64,000 nucleotides of DNA from UBA5794 sp963714375 (GCA_963714375.1 CAVQOG010000001.1:124001-188000); one strand, 5' to 3'; shown: positions 8,929-17,674, counted from the stretch's first letter. The notes: generated by a model from the sequence alone, not told the origin. Translations and numbers: made by a program.

Positions 8929-9027
8929 AGATGTCCTTCGCTTTGCCAGCCACGACACACTACTGCGATGCGCGCACCGAGCCAGAGAGGATGGTCAAAG
9001 CGTCACGATCGGGCTGACCGCATCCCT

Positions 9028-9171
9028 TCAGTGGTTGAACGTCTTATCGACTGAGCTGTTGCTTGCGCTGCCGTGGGATGTCCGCTTCGCCTTCTTGTCG
9101 AGTCGTTTCTCCTTGAGGCTGCGGCCTGCGGTCTTCTTTGAATTCTTGGTGTCTTTGTTCTTGTTCGCCAT
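9028..9171 (-). CDS. Small highly basic protein, 47 residues
   Basis: The short frame starts ATG at 9171 behind GGGAGGCACTC on the minus strand and ends TGA at 9028-9030. The product begins MANKNKDTKNSKKTAGRSLK and continues with more Lys/Arg. It is almost entirely charged or polar, without hydrophobic core, and resembles the short disordered basic proteins often left unannotated in actinomycetes; RNA or ribosome association is a guess. The good ribosome-binding site and the sense-like composition support it as a real gene. Confidence 0.7.
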   Translation of the reverse strand: MANKNKDTKNSKKTAGRSLKEKRLDKKAKRTSHGSASNSSVDKTFNH

Positions 9172-9242
9172 GAGTGCCTCCCGGCTGGGAACCAAATTGG
9201 TCGCCATAGGTCATTGTCTCACACCGACGCAACTCAGCAGTG

Positions 9243-9272
9243 TTGATTGCTTCTTGGAGGGTCGGCTAAGGT
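9243..9272 (+). promoter_or_regulatory. Promoter candidate for the structured RNA at 9280
   Basis: TTGATT (9243-9248) and TAAGGT (9267-9272) are 18 bases apart and match the -35/-10 pattern of vegetative actinobacterial promoters. The predicted start, around 9279, falls just before the AGAAAGGAGG tract. Confidence 0.45.
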
Positions 9273-9302
9273 ATGCGGACGGAGAAAGGAGGTGGTCCAG
9301 GA

Positions 9303-9344
9303 ATGTGTAGTTCTTACAGGACCCCGGAGGTGGCCGAGCGCTAG
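9303..9344 (+). CDS. Micro-ORF 1, 13 residues (MCSSYRTPEVAER)
   Basis: ATG at 9303 lies 10 bases after the GGAGG core of an exceptionally long Shine-Dalgarno tract; TAG at 9342. Such a strong site before a 13-codon frame suggests that translation itself, or ribosome capture, matters. No function is known to me. Confidence 0.4.
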   Translation: MCSSYRTPEVAER

Positions 9345-9354
9345 CCGGCCAGCT

Positions 9355-9393
9355 GTGACCAGCGAGGTCGTGCTCCTCTTACGAGGTAGGTAG
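9355..9393 (+). CDS. Micro-ORF 2, 12 residues (MTSEVVLLLRGR)
   Basis: GTG at 9355 begins 11 bases after the first micro-ORF stop; TAG at 9391. The nearest SD-like tract, GGAGGTGGCC (9326-9335), is rather far (about 20 bases), so reinitiation after micro-ORF 1 is more likely. Confidence 0.3.
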   Translation: MTSEVVLLLRGR

Positions 9394-9527
9394 CGACTTC
9401 CACTCGGACCACCGGAACCCGGAGATCCGCACGTAGGTCCCGTGCGGCGGCGGATGCGCACCTCGGTGCGGCGCTGAAGATGCTCCGGGTTCTTTCGCGT
9501 CACCCGCGCCGTGCTATCGTTACCACC

Positions 9528-10079
9528 ATGTGGGGATTCATCATCGGTATCGGCGTCGTATTGCTGCTCGCACTCTTTGTTGCGACGACGTACAACAAGC
9601 TCGTTGGACAGCGCAACCGAGTTGACAATGCGTGGGGCCAGGTTGATGTCCAACTCCAACGCAGATATGACCTGATTCCCAATCTCGTCGAAACGGTCAA
9701 GGGCTACGCCTCTCATGAACGCGAGACGTTCGAACGGGTCACCCAGGCACGGTCGGCAGCTGCCTCGGCTGAGACACCTGGCGAGCAAGCACAGGCCGAC
9801 AACTTCCTGACATCGGCTCTGCGGCAGCTGTTTGCCGTTGCGGAGGCCTACCCCGAGCTCCGAGCGTCCGAGAACTTCAAGAGCCTGCAAGCCGACCTCA
9901 CCGACACAGAGAACAAGATCGCGATCTCACGCCAGATATACAACGACACCGTGCTGACCTACAACAACTCGGTGCAGCAGATCCCGTCGAACCTCGTCGC
10001 GGCAATGACAGGCTTCAAGCAACGGGAGCTCTACGACGCTGTCGAACTCGCCGATTCGGCGCCAGACGTCAGCTTCTAG
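9528..10079 (+). CDS. lemA: LemA family protein
   Basis: 183 residues: a short outside tail, one N-terminal membrane helix (MWGFIIGIGVVLLLALFVA) and the LemA four-helix cytoplasmic or periplasmic bundle with the family hallmarks YNKLVGQRNRVDNAWGQVDVQLQRRYDLIPNLVETVKGYASHE and the YNDTVLTYNNSVQQIPSNLVA region near the end. The function of LemA is not settled; it is nearly always beside a DUF2207 or TPM membrane protein, as here. I placed the start at ATG 9528; an upstream in-frame start at 9480 would put 16 basic residues before the helix. Confidence 0.92.
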   Translation: MWGFIIGIGVVLLLALFVATTYNKLVGQRNRVDNAWGQVDVQLQRRYDLIPNLVETVKGYASHERETFERVTQARSAAASAETPGEQAQADNFLTSALRQLFAVAEAYPELRASENFKSLQADLTDTENKIAISRQIYNDTVLTYNNSVQQIPSNLVAAMTGFKQRELYDAVELADSAPDVSF

Positions 10080-10083
10080 CGCC

Positions 10084-11955
10084 ATGGCGCGCCACCGACT
10101 CGCCCGGTTCGTCGCACTTGCCGGGCTGGTCATCGTGTTCGTCGCAGCGTCGATGCCACTCGCATTCGCGAAGTCCTTCTGGATCGACGCTGCCGACATC
10201 GAGATCGTGGTCAACGACGACGGTTCCCTCGACGTGTCGGAGGCGATCACCTTCGACTTTGACGGCAGTTTCTCCGGCGCCTATCGCGACATCCGACTCA
10301 GACCGGGCGAAGTTCTCTCAAACATTGTCGTGAGCGATGCCTCGGGCAGCTACGAGCTTGGCGGGTGCACGCAGCTCGGATGCTCGTCGCCCGCAGGGTC
10401 GTACGGCGTCGAATCGAACTCGTCCTTCATAAGGGTCGTGTGGCATCACTCGTCCACAGACACTATCCGCACGTTCACCATCACCTACACACTGTCGGGT
10501 GTCGCAACGGCGTACGACGACGTTCTTGATGTCAACCTGCAGGTCTGGGGAGATCAATGGGCAGTTGGAGTCGATCGTCTGTCGGCACGGGTCGTTGTCC
10601 CTGGAACACCCGAGGCCGGTGAGGTTCTCGTGTGGGGTCATCCCTATGACATTGACGGCGAAACGACACTCGGTGCCGACGGTACATCGCCAGCGTTGAC
10701 GGCTCAGTATGTGCCCGCCGAGCGATGGGTCGAACTCCGTACGGTTTTTCCTGTCGATCTGCTGGATTCAACCTCCGGTGCCCGCAACGTTGATGGTCCC
10801 GGTCTCGACTCCATCAAGGCGGAGGAGATCCGATTCGCGGAAGAACACGAAGAGGCCAACCGGGCAGCTGGCATTGGGCTGCTGATCGGTCTCGGCGCGA
10901 TGCTCGCCATTGCCGGCGGTCTGGGACTCGCAACCTATCTCCGCTATGGCAAGGAACCGAAGGTTGACTACGACCGAGAGTACGAGCAGGAACCACCAAC
11001 GGATCTCTCGGCGGCCGAAGTAGGGACCCTGCTGTCGCAGGGCAAGGTCAGTGAGAAGGAGTTCACGGCGACGCTGTTCGGATTGATCAGGCAAGGAGCG
11101 ATCAACGCCTCGCCGACACAGGTCGTGCGTTCGACATGGGGTGGACTCCGGCAGGAGACCATCAGCGATCTTGAGCTTCGCCTTGGCGACAAGGCAACCG
11201 GATTGCGCGACTTCGAGCAATCGGTCATGACCGTGGTCAAACGGGTACTTCAGGACGGACCCATGCCGCTCACGGACTTCCGCAGCCGAATCCGTGACGA
11301 CGCTGCGGCGAACGCGACCACATACGAGTCTTTCAGGAAACAAGCGCTCGATGCCGTTCTTCGCAACGATCTCCTCGACCGGTCCGGGAACCTAGCGGCT
11401 GCCCTCACCGTCGTGGTTGCCGGACTGCTCGTCGCGGCGGCGTTGGTGATTCTTCCGCGAGTCCTCGGTGACAGACCTGGTGCAGACGCGATGGTGGTGC
11501 TCATCGTGTTTGGGATGATCCTTGGCACAGGCCTACTCGTCCTGCTTCTGCTGTTTCGAAAAGTCCGAGTGAAGCGAACCAAGAGAGGTGCACTCGAAGC
11601 GGCCCGCTGGTCAGCGTTCAAGCGGTATCTCCAAGACTTCTCTCGCATCGTCGACGCACCGGTGATCTCCCTTGACCTGTGGGACCAGTTCCTGGTGTAT
11701 GGGATCACCCTCGGTGTCGCCGAGGAGGTGCTCGAACAGGCAAGGCTTCACGCCCCACCCGAACTCGAAACAGCATCGTCGATCTACTGGTACGGAAACC
11801 ACGGCTACACAGGCGGCAGCTCCCAGAACGCGTTCGCGGGGATCGAATCGGCGCTGTCCGGCGCCTTCACGCCACCGTCGTCAGGCGGCGGAGGGGGAGG
11901 ATTCTCCGGCGGTGGAGGAGGCGGCGGTGGTGGAGGCGGTGGCGGCGCCTGGTAG
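10084..11955 (+). CDS. DUF2207 family membrane protein with Gly-rich tail
   Basis: 623 residues. It has a signal or anchor helix, an extracytoplasmic DUF2207 domain (about 30-240) with WIDAADIEIVVNDDGSLDVSEAITFDF, then a helix near 262-285, a cytoplasmic region, two helices around 430-480, a second soluble segment, and a terminal poly-Gly/Phe/Ser tail ending GGGGAW. It starts 4 bases after lemA ends and the pairing is typical: the two are thought to work together at the envelope. The Gly tail may interact with other membrane proteins (family knowledge; mechanism unknown). Confidence 0.88.
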   Translation: MARHRLARFVALAGLVIVFVAASMPLAFAKSFWIDAADIEIVVNDDGSLDVSEAITFDFDGSFSGAYRDIRLRPGEVLSNIVVSDASGSYELGGCTQLGCSSPAGSYGVESNSSFIRVVWHHSSTDTIRTFTITYTLSGVATAYDDVLDVNLQVWGDQWAVGVDRLSARVVVPGTPEAGEVLVWGHPYDIDGETTLGADGTSPALTAQYVPAERWVELRTVFPVDLLDSTSGARNVDGPGLDSIKAEEIRFAEEHEEANRAAGIGLLIGLGAMLAIAGGLGLATYLRYGKEPKVDYDREYEQEPPTDLSAAEVGTLLSQGKVSEKEFTATLFGLIRQGAINASPTQVVRSTWGGLRQETISDLELRLGDKATGLRDFEQSVMTVVKRVLQDGPMPLTDFRSRIRDDAAANATTYESFRKQALDAVLRNDLLDRSGNLAAALTVVVAGLLVAAALVILPRVLGDRPGADAMVVLIVFGMILGTGLLVLLLLFRKVRVKRTKRGALEAARWSAFKRYLQDFSRIVDAPVISLDLWDQFLVYGITLGVAEEVLEQARLHAPPELETASSIYWYGNHGYTGGSSQNAFAGIESALSGAFTPPSSGGGGGGFSGGGGGGGGGGGGGAW

Positions 11956-12017
11956 CGCAACCACGCTCATGCTATGGAGCCGACACGGCGCAGACCGAGC
12001 CGAACTAGGGTTTGAGG

Positions 12018-12812
12018 GTGTCAACGCTCACCGAACCTCTTGCCCTGTCTGTCGCTGACTACATGGCGGCGATTCGCAAGGATGCCTCGTCGCTGATCGA
12101 CGCCGCTTCGACGGCAGGGTTCGAGGCTGCTGTTCCGACCTGCCCCGAATGGACCGTTCGGGATCTGGTGCAGCACACGGAATCTGTCTATCGCCACAAA
12201 ACGGAGACTGTGGCAGGTGGGTACGTTGATGATTCCCCAGCTTGGGTCGATGTTCCTTCCGATTCTGACCTCACAACTTTTGCTGCAGCTCTCGACAAGA
12301 TGATTGACGTCTTCGAATCGGCCGATCTGTCCAAGCCGTCCTACACCTGGTGCATCCACGATCACCGGGCTGATTGGTGGGTGCGCCGAATGGCGCACGA
12401 GACAACGATTCATGCAGCGGACGCCCTTTCCGCTGCGGGTGAGCGTCAGTCCATACCGCCCGACCTCGCTGTTGACGGCATTGATGAGATCCTCGACGAG
12501 ATGATGGTTGGTGGTCCGGATTGGCTGACGTTGACGCCTGTGTCCGGTCGCATCGATCTTATTGCCGATGACCGCAGTTGGAGTCTTCGCCTGGCACGAA
12601 TGGTAGGAACATCCCCAACATCGGGTACTTCCTATGACGAGGACGCCTTGATATGGGAACCAGATGGGACGCCAGATGCCATTGTGTCGACCGACCCCGG
12701 TGTCTTGAATCTGTGGCTGTGGGGACGTGCGGCGCTGGCAGATTCCGCTGTTTCAGGAGACCGTGACCTTGTGGCTCGAGTACGTGCGATCGCCGAGCAG
12801 GCAACCCAGTGA
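12018..12812 (+). CDS. Maleylpyruvate isomerase-fold (mycothiol-type) family protein
   Basis: About 264 residues. The N-terminal DinB-like four-helix domain includes AVPTCPEWTVRDLVQHTESVYRH, matching the TIGR03083 class in which a metal site is built from three His residues (visible: the H of VQHTES and WWVRRMAHETTIHAAD). The C-terminal half resembles the MDMPI C-domain (LIWEPDGTPDAIVSTDPGVLNLWLWGR). Relatives use mycothiol, an actinobacterial thiol. I chose GTG 12018; TTG 12012 is two codons upstream. The specific reaction is unknown. Confidence 0.82.
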   Translation: MSTLTEPLALSVADYMAAIRKDASSLIDAASTAGFEAAVPTCPEWTVRDLVQHTESVYRHKTETVAGGYVDDSPAWVDVPSDSDLTTFAAALDKMIDVFESADLSKPSYTWCIHDHRADWWVRRMAHETTIHAADALSAAGERQSIPPDLAVDGIDEILDEMMVGGPDWLTLTPVSGRIDLIADDRSWSLRLARMVGTSPTSGTSYDEDALIWEPDGTPDAIVSTDPGVLNLWLWGRAALADSAVSGDRDLVARVRAIAEQATQ

Positions 12813-12819
12813 TCTGCCG

Positions 12820-13440
12820 GTGACCGCAGGAGCCGAAAGAGTCACGGTGCAGGTGTACCCGATTCGCGCTGAAGCTGATATCGCTTTAGCACGGCTCGCC
12901 GCTGACGGCATCCATGCTGTGGTTCATCAGGACAACGAGGGGGGCCTCAACCCTGGGTTCTTCAAACGGTACGGTGTCCGAGTTGAGGTGGCGGCTGGGG
13001 ACGCAGAGGACGCATTCGAGAGCCTCGGCATTGAGCGAGTGTTCGTACCCGACGATGTCGCGACCGCAATGTTTCGTCACGCCGGATGGGCATACCCCCA
13101 TGAGGCGTGCGGTCTGATTGCCGTCGGTGGCACCGGGCAGCCAGCCTTTGCGTTCTGCCTCACCAATGTCGACGAGTCTGAACAGCGGTTTACGATCGAA
13201 CCAACAGAGCACTATGGGGCGATGCAAGTCGCAGAGGCGATGGGTTTGCGCATTGGTGGCGTCTTCCATAGCCACGTGCGATCAGAGGCGGTTCCCTCGC
13301 CGACCGACATCGAGAACGCTGGTGATCCCGATTGGTTGCACTTCATCATCGGGCCGGTCGTCGATGCTCGGCCAATGTTGCGAGCGTTTCGGATCGCGGA
13401 CGACGAAGCGACCGAGGTGTCGGTTTCGGTCGAGCAATAG
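12820..13440 (+). CDS. DUF2007-JAMM (M67) metallopeptidase fusion
   Basis: About 206 residues. Residues ~8-70 look like a DUF2007 signal-transducing domain (VTVQVYPIRAEADIALARLA ... FKRYGVRVEVAAGDAEDAF). The remainder is a JAMM/MPN protease: YPHEACGLIAV carries the glutamate, HSHVRSEAVPSPTD the two zinc His and the Asp. The usual Pro after HSH is Val. JAMM proteins of this branch cleave isopeptide-like tails from sulfur carriers or ubiquitin-like proteins (mycobacterial Mec). No sulfur carrier gene is adjacent. GTG 12820 is tentative; GTG 12847 is an alternative. Confidence 0.8.
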   Translation: MTAGAERVTVQVYPIRAEADIALARLAADGIHAVVHQDNEGGLNPGFFKRYGVRVEVAAGDAEDAFESLGIERVFVPDDVATAMFRHAGWAYPHEACGLIAVGGTGQPAFAFCLTNVDESEQRFTIEPTEHYGAMQVAEAMGLRIGGVFHSHVRSEAVPSPTDIENAGDPDWLHFIIGPVVDARPMLRAFRIADDEATEVSVSVEQ

Positions 13441-13449
13441 AATCGAAGC

Positions 13450-13731
13450 ATGGCCCGTTCCGAACACAACCGAGAGGCGTACCGAACGTTGTTCGGATAC
13501 GTCGGTGCGGGTCTTCAGGCCTTTGCCGGGTTGATGATCATCGTGTCGATTCCGATCGCACCACTGTGGCTCGTTGTGACACTCTTGGTGCTTCTTGTCG
13601 CTGGCGGCGCATGGTCGTGGAAGCGCTTCGCGACCAACTTCATGATGCCGACATTTATCGGGACAGCTCTCGCAGTTGGTTGGATGGTTGGCATCGGTGT
13701 CGGTGTCGGCATTGGTGGCTGGTCGCCATGA
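13450..13731 (+). CDS. Small membrane protein, three predicted helices
   Basis: 93 residues: a charged N-terminus (MARSEHNREAYR) followed by three hydrophobic segments, the last Gly/Val-rich (VGWMVGIGVGVGIGG). I do not recognise the family. Its stop overlaps the ATG of the following metallo-beta-lactamase-fold gene (ATGA at 13728), so the two are translationally coupled. Confidence 0.75.
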   Translation: MARSEHNREAYRTLFGYVGAGLQAFAGLMIIVSIPIAPLWLVVTLLVLLVAGGAWSWKRFATNFMMPTFIGTALAVGWMVGIGVGVGIGGWSP

Positions 13732-14477
13732 AGTTGACCACTCTGGGCTCGTCGGCAGGAACGCCGACGCGAACGAACCCCGCTTCCGGATATCTGCTTG
13801 AACACGATGGCTCGACGATGTGGATCGATGCCGGGACCGGAACCTTCATGCGGCTTGCCGAGCGGGTCGATCCTGGTCAACTCGAAGCGGTTGTGATCTC
13901 GCACGTACACGTCGATCACTCAAGTGACCTGTTCGGTTTGTATGGATACCTCGCCTACGGACCATCGGGACGGGTACCGATCCCCGTCTTCGTGACGGAG
14001 GGTGCAACGGAACTGTTCGGCAACTTCGCTGGTGCGACCGGTGAACACGTGTTTCATCACGTACTCGACTTCAGGGAGGTTGGTCGGGGCGATGCAGCCG
14101 AGGTCGGTCCATTCTTGCTCCGGTTTGGCGCATCGAAACATGCGGTTGCGAACAACATCACACGTATCGAAGCCGGAGGGAGAACGCTCGTCTACACGGG
14201 TGATGCGGGGCCCTCAGATGAAATTGCGGAAATGGCCGATGGTGCAGACCTCCTTCTGTGTGAGGCGACCCTCGTTGGCGAGCGAGATGCCCAGACCTAT
14301 CCCTTCCACCTCACAGCACATGAAGCAGGTGAAATAGCTATGCGGGCCAACGTCGGTCATCTTGTGCTGACACACATTTCACATATGGTCGACCCTGCTC
14401 AATCGGTTGCAGAGGCGGCGGAGCGGTTCGATGGCATGATCTCGTACGCTGCGCCAGGTACTGAATTCAACACGTAA
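13728..14477 (+). CDS. Metallo-beta-lactamase-fold phosphodiesterase-like protein
   Basis: 249 residues. The metal-binding motif is ISHVHVDHSSDLFGL, with further ligands at YTGDAG and THISH. The N-terminus MKLTTLGSSAGTPTRTNPAS is typical of the RNase Z/ElaC and class II cyclic-nucleotide phosphodiesterase branch. The immediately following rph and rdgB reproduce the mycobacterial order Rv1339-rphA-Rv1341, in which Rv1339 has been reported as an atypical cAMP phosphodiesterase; orthology here is inferred from that context. Confidence 0.85.
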   Translation: MKLTTLGSSAGTPTRTNPASGYLLEHDGSTMWIDAGTGTFMRLAERVDPGQLEAVVISHVHVDHSSDLFGLYGYLAYGPSGRVPIPVFVTEGATELFGNFAGATGEHVFHHVLDFREVGRGDAAEVGPFLLRFGASKHAVANNITRIEAGGRTLVYTGDAGPSDEIAEMADGADLLLCEATLVGERDAQTYPFHLTAHEAGEIAMRANVGHLVLTHISHMVDPAQSVAEAAERFDGMISYAAPGTEFNT

Positions 14478-14490
14478 CAGGGAGATGGAC

Positions 14491-15192
14491 ATGAGGCAAG
14501 GGCGGGCACCGAACGAGCTACGCGAGGTCAAGATCACGCGTGGTTTCACCGAGATGACACCGGGATCAGTACTGATCGAGATGGGGAAGACGCGGGTGTT
14601 GTGCACGGTCTCACTTGAGGACAAGGTACCGCCGTGGATGCGCGATTCGGGCGAGGGATGGGTTACCGCGGAGTATTCGATGCTGCCTGGATCAAGCAAC
14701 AGCCGAATCCGGCGCAGCTCGATCAACGGTGGGCGAACGAAGGAGATCCAGAGGCTGATAGGCCGGTCGTTGCGCGCCGCGGTGGACATGAAAGCGATGG
14801 ATTCCTTGACTGCCTTGATCGATTGTGATGTGTTGCAGGCGGACGGAGGGACGAGAACGGCGTCCATCACCGGGGCCTGGATCGCACTCGCCGATGCGTT
14901 CGATGCTTGGATCGCAGAAGGCAGGATTGATTCGAGCCCGATCACGACCAACGTTGCAGCAATTTCCGTTGGCGTCGTCGGAGGCGAAGCTCTCTTGGAT
15001 CTCGAGTACACCGAGGATTCGGCTGCTGATGTGGATGCAAACGTGGTCATGACTGGTGACGGCAGGATCATCGAGGTGCAGGGGACCGCGGAGGGGGAGC
15101 CGTTCGGAAGGGAAATCCTCGACACGATGCTCGACTATGCCACCGCGGGGATCGTCGATCTCGTTGAGATGCAGAACGGCTCCCGCTCGTGA
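14491..15192 (+). CDS. rph: Ribonuclease PH
   Basis: Phosphorolytic 3'-5' exoribonuclease that trims tRNA 3' ends, 233 residues (a hexamer in known enzymes). Conserved parts are MRQGRAPNELREVKITRGF, the GRSLRAAVDM region with the phosphate-contacting Arg residues, and IDCDVLQADGGTRTASITGA. ATG 14491 is preferred over 14485 because AGGGAG then sits at correct spacing. The stop overlaps the rdgB start (GTGA). Confidence 0.95.
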   Translation: MRQGRAPNELREVKITRGFTEMTPGSVLIEMGKTRVLCTVSLEDKVPPWMRDSGEGWVTAEYSMLPGSSNSRIRRSSINGGRTKEIQRLIGRSLRAAVDMKAMDSLTALIDCDVLQADGGTRTASITGAWIALADAFDAWIAEGRIDSSPITTNVAAISVGVVGGEALLDLEYTEDSAADVDANVVMTGDGRIIEVQGTAEGEPFGREILDTMLDYATAGIVDLVEMQNGSRS

Positions 15193-15773
15193 AACGTCCC
15201 CACGGCGTCGTCGTCGCATCGAAGAACCCCGACAAGCGTGCCGAGGTTGCGGCGGTTCTTGCGGCACTTGATTCCCCAATCACGGTGATCCCTGGTCATG
15301 AATGGCCCGATGTCGATGAGACCGAGGACACACTTGCCGGGAACGCTCTGCTCAAGGCGAGAGCGGTGTGTGCAGCAACTGGTCACGCCGCGATCGGTGA
15401 TGACACGGGCCTTGAAGTGGACGCCCTTGGCGGAGCTCCAGGTGTGCACACTGCGCGCTATGCGGGCGACAATGCCACATACGCGCAAAACGTTGACAAG
15501 CTTCTCGCCGATCTCGAAGGTAAGTCAAAGCGCACGGCACGTTTCCGCACGGCTGTCGCTCTTGTGACGCCAAGCAGTGCCGAAGTCGTGGTCGAGGGTG
15601 TCCTTGAGGGGTCGATTGCAGTTGAGCGCCGGGGGAGCGGTGGATTCGGATACGACCCCGTTTTCGAAGTCGCCGGGTACGGACGCACTCTCTCGGAGAT
15701 TGGCCCTGATGAAAAGAACAAGATCTCGCATCGGGCAGTAGCGCTGCGCATCCTCGCCAACCACCTCAGTTAG
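15189..15773 (+). CDS. rdgB: dITP/XTP pyrophosphatase (non-canonical purine NTP pyrophosphatase)
   Basis: House-cleaning enzyme hydrolysing ITP, dITP and XTP, 194 residues. Motifs: VVASKNPDKRAEVAAVL at the N-terminus, ETEDTLAGNALLKARAV (active-site loop), IGDDTGLEVDALGGAPGVHTARYAG (catalytic Asp) and GGFGYDPVF near the end. Starts GTG inside the rph stop, so the pair is coupled. Confidence 0.95.
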   Translation: MKRPHGVVVASKNPDKRAEVAAVLAALDSPITVIPGHEWPDVDETEDTLAGNALLKARAVCAATGHAAIGDDTGLEVDALGGAPGVHTARYAGDNATYAQNVDKLLADLEGKSKRTARFRTAVALVTPSSAEVVVEGVLEGSIAVERRGSGGFGYDPVFEVAGYGRTLSEIGPDEKNKISHRAVALRILANHLS

Positions 15774-15808
15774 TCGCAATCGGCCACCATCATGGGCGCG
15801 ATTGCCGC

Positions 15809-17674
15809 TCAGATGTCGACATGTGTGCCGATATCAATGCTCCGCTCGGATGGGAGTCCGAAGAACACCGTCGGGTCTCCGCTGTTGCGATTCAGGAACG
15901 CGAAGAGGTGTTCACGCCATTGGACCATTCCAGGCCGGTCGGTCACCGCCACTCGTTCCCGACCAAGGAAGTAAGTCGTTCTATCTGGATCGAAATCGAG
16001 GCCGTTGATGTCGAAGGTTGCGAGATCGGATGCAAGTGTCGGCTCGTCCATGAACCCGTACCTCATCGTCAATTCATGGAATCCGAGCGCGTGATGTGCG
16101 ACGTTCACACGTGCAGCTGGGAGCACATGGGGGCCGTCGTCCATCACGACCGAAACGAACACGATCGTCTCGTGGAGGTTGTCGTTGTGTCGGAGATTCG
16201 CCAGAAGCGCCGGGGGTACTCGACCGCCAGACCTGTGAAGATACACACCGGTTCCCGGATGCCGGGATGGTGGATTCGTTTCGAGATCCGACAGGAATCG
16301 CTCGACAGTCAGCCCACGGTTTTCGATCTGCGTGGAGAGGAGACGACGACCCGTGCGCCACGTCGTGAAGATCGTGAAGCCGGCGACCCCAACGAGAAGT
16401 GGGAACCATCCACCGGAGGGAATCTTGAACACGTTGGCGACAACAAAGGCGGTGTCGACGACAAGAAGCGGGATGATGACGATGGCGGTCCTTGTCGACG
16501 ACCATTTCCACCGATTCCTGGCCACCGATGCGATCAACAGGGTGGTAATGACCATCGTAAAAGTCACGGCGACGCCGTAAGCCGCGGCAAGGCTTGTCGA
16601 TGAGCGGAAGGCGAACACGAGTCCGAGGCATGCTGCGAGGAGGAACCAGTTGATTGCTGGAACGTATACCTGTCCCCGGTGGTGTGCCGACGTCTGAACC
16701 ATGTTCATACGCGGCAGGTATCCCAGATGGATCGCTTGAGCTGTGAGCGAGAATGCGCCACTGATCAGTGCTTGGGAGGCGATGATTGTCGCACCGGTCG
16801 CAAGGATGGTGAGAGGCAGCTGAGCCCAGGATGGGGCGAGGTGGAAGAAGGGGTTTTGGATCGCCTCTGGGTCGCTGAGCAGCAGGGCACCCTGCCCGAA
16901 GTAGTTGATCACGAGAGCCGGGAGGACAATGGTGAACCATGCGACCTTGATCGGTTTGCGGCCAAAGTGACCCATGTCTGCGTAGAGGGCCTCGCCACCG
17001 GTAACGACAAGGAAGACGGAGCCGAGCACGAGGAATCCCCTTACGCCGTTGTGGGCGAAGAACTCGCCTGCATACCAGGGGTTGAGTGCGCGGATGACGG
17101 AGGGTTCACCGAGGATCGGTCCGATCCCAAGGATGGCGAGGACGCTGAACCAAACGATCATTACCGGTCCGAAGAGGCGGCCGATGATGTGAGTTCCATG
17201 GCTCTGGATCGAGAACAGCACGATCAGGATCACCGCGACGATGGGGAGTACCAGTCGGTGGACGGATGGCACCGCGATCTCCAGACCCTCCACGGCGGAT
17301 AGAACTGAGATTGCCGGCGTGATCATGCCGTCGCCGTAAAGGAGAGCTGTTCCGAACAGGCCAAGCAGGACGAGAAAGCGTCGAGACCTGACCGGTGCCG
17401 TCAGCAGGGCGACAAGCGCGAGAATGCCACCCTCGCCGTCGTTGTCGGCCCTCATTACGATCGCCAGATACTTGATCGAGATCACAATGATGAGAGACCA
17501 GAACATCAGGGAAAGAATGCCGAGAACGTTTGCTTCGCTGACGGCGAGGTTGTGTTCACCGGCAAGCGATTCTCGAAGGGCGTACAGAGGGCTGGTACCG
17601 ATGTCGCCGAAGACAACGCCGAGAGCACCGACAGAAAGTGCTACGGCCGCTTTGGAGAACCTCGGAGCGGACAT
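15809..17674 (-). CDS. kup: KUP-family potassium uptake transporter
   Basis: Proton-coupled K+ importer in the inner membrane, 621 residues. The N-terminus ALGVVFGDIGTSPLYALRES is the KUP signature; about twelve helices occupy residues 10-440, and a ~160-residue cytoplasmic tail follows. GDGMITPAISVLSAVEGLEI and the QALISGAFSLTAQAI region are the expected conserved loops. The upstream gap to tRNA-Leu is only about 77 bases, leaving no room for a c-di-AMP riboswitch. Confidence 0.94.
   Translation of the reverse strand: MSAPRFSKAAVALSVGALGVVFGDIGTSPLYALRESLAGEHNLAVSEANVLGILSLMFWSLIIVISIKYLAIVMRADNDGEGGILALVALLTAPVRSRRFLVLLGLFGTALLYGDGMITPAISVLSAVEGLEIAVPSVHRLVLPIVAVILIVLFSIQSHGTHIIGRLFGPVMIVWFSVLAILGIGPILGEPSVIRALNPWYAGEFFAHNGVRGFLVLGSVFLVVTGGEALYADMGHFGRKPIKVAWFTIVLPALVINYFGQGALLLSDPEAIQNPFFHLAPSWAQLPLTILATGATIIASQALISGAFSLTAQAIHLGYLPRMNMVQTSAHHRGQVYVPAINWFLLAACLGLVFAFRSSTSLAAAYGVAVTFTMVITTLLIASVARNRWKWSSTRTAIVIIPLLVVDTAFVVANVFKIPSGGWFPLLVGVAGFTIFTTWRTGRRLLSTQIENRGLTVERFLSDLETNPPSRHPGTGVYLHRSGGRVPPALLANLRHNDNLHETIVFVSVVMDDGPHVLPAARVNVAHHALGFHELTMRYGFMDEPTLASDLATFDINGLDFDPDRTTYFLGRERVAVTDRPGMVQWREHLFAFLNRNSGDPTVFFGLPSERSIDIGTHVDI

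Larger units (their letters stand above)
9280..9475 (+). ncRNA. Candidate structured RNA or leader with extended anti-SD complement
   Basis: The tract AGAAAGGAGGTGGTCC (9283-9298) is complementary over its full length, with one G-U pair, to the conserved 3' tail of 16S rRNA; a second GGAGGTGGCC lies at 9326-9335. Two micro-ORFs follow. Downstream, CCGCACG/CGTGCGG (9427-9433/9441-9447) forms a 7-bp hairpin, followed by a smaller CGCAC/GTGCG one (9457-9461/9466-9470). No other gene occupies the interval before lemA at 9528. It could be a stand-alone RNA or a translated leader. Confidence 0.5.
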
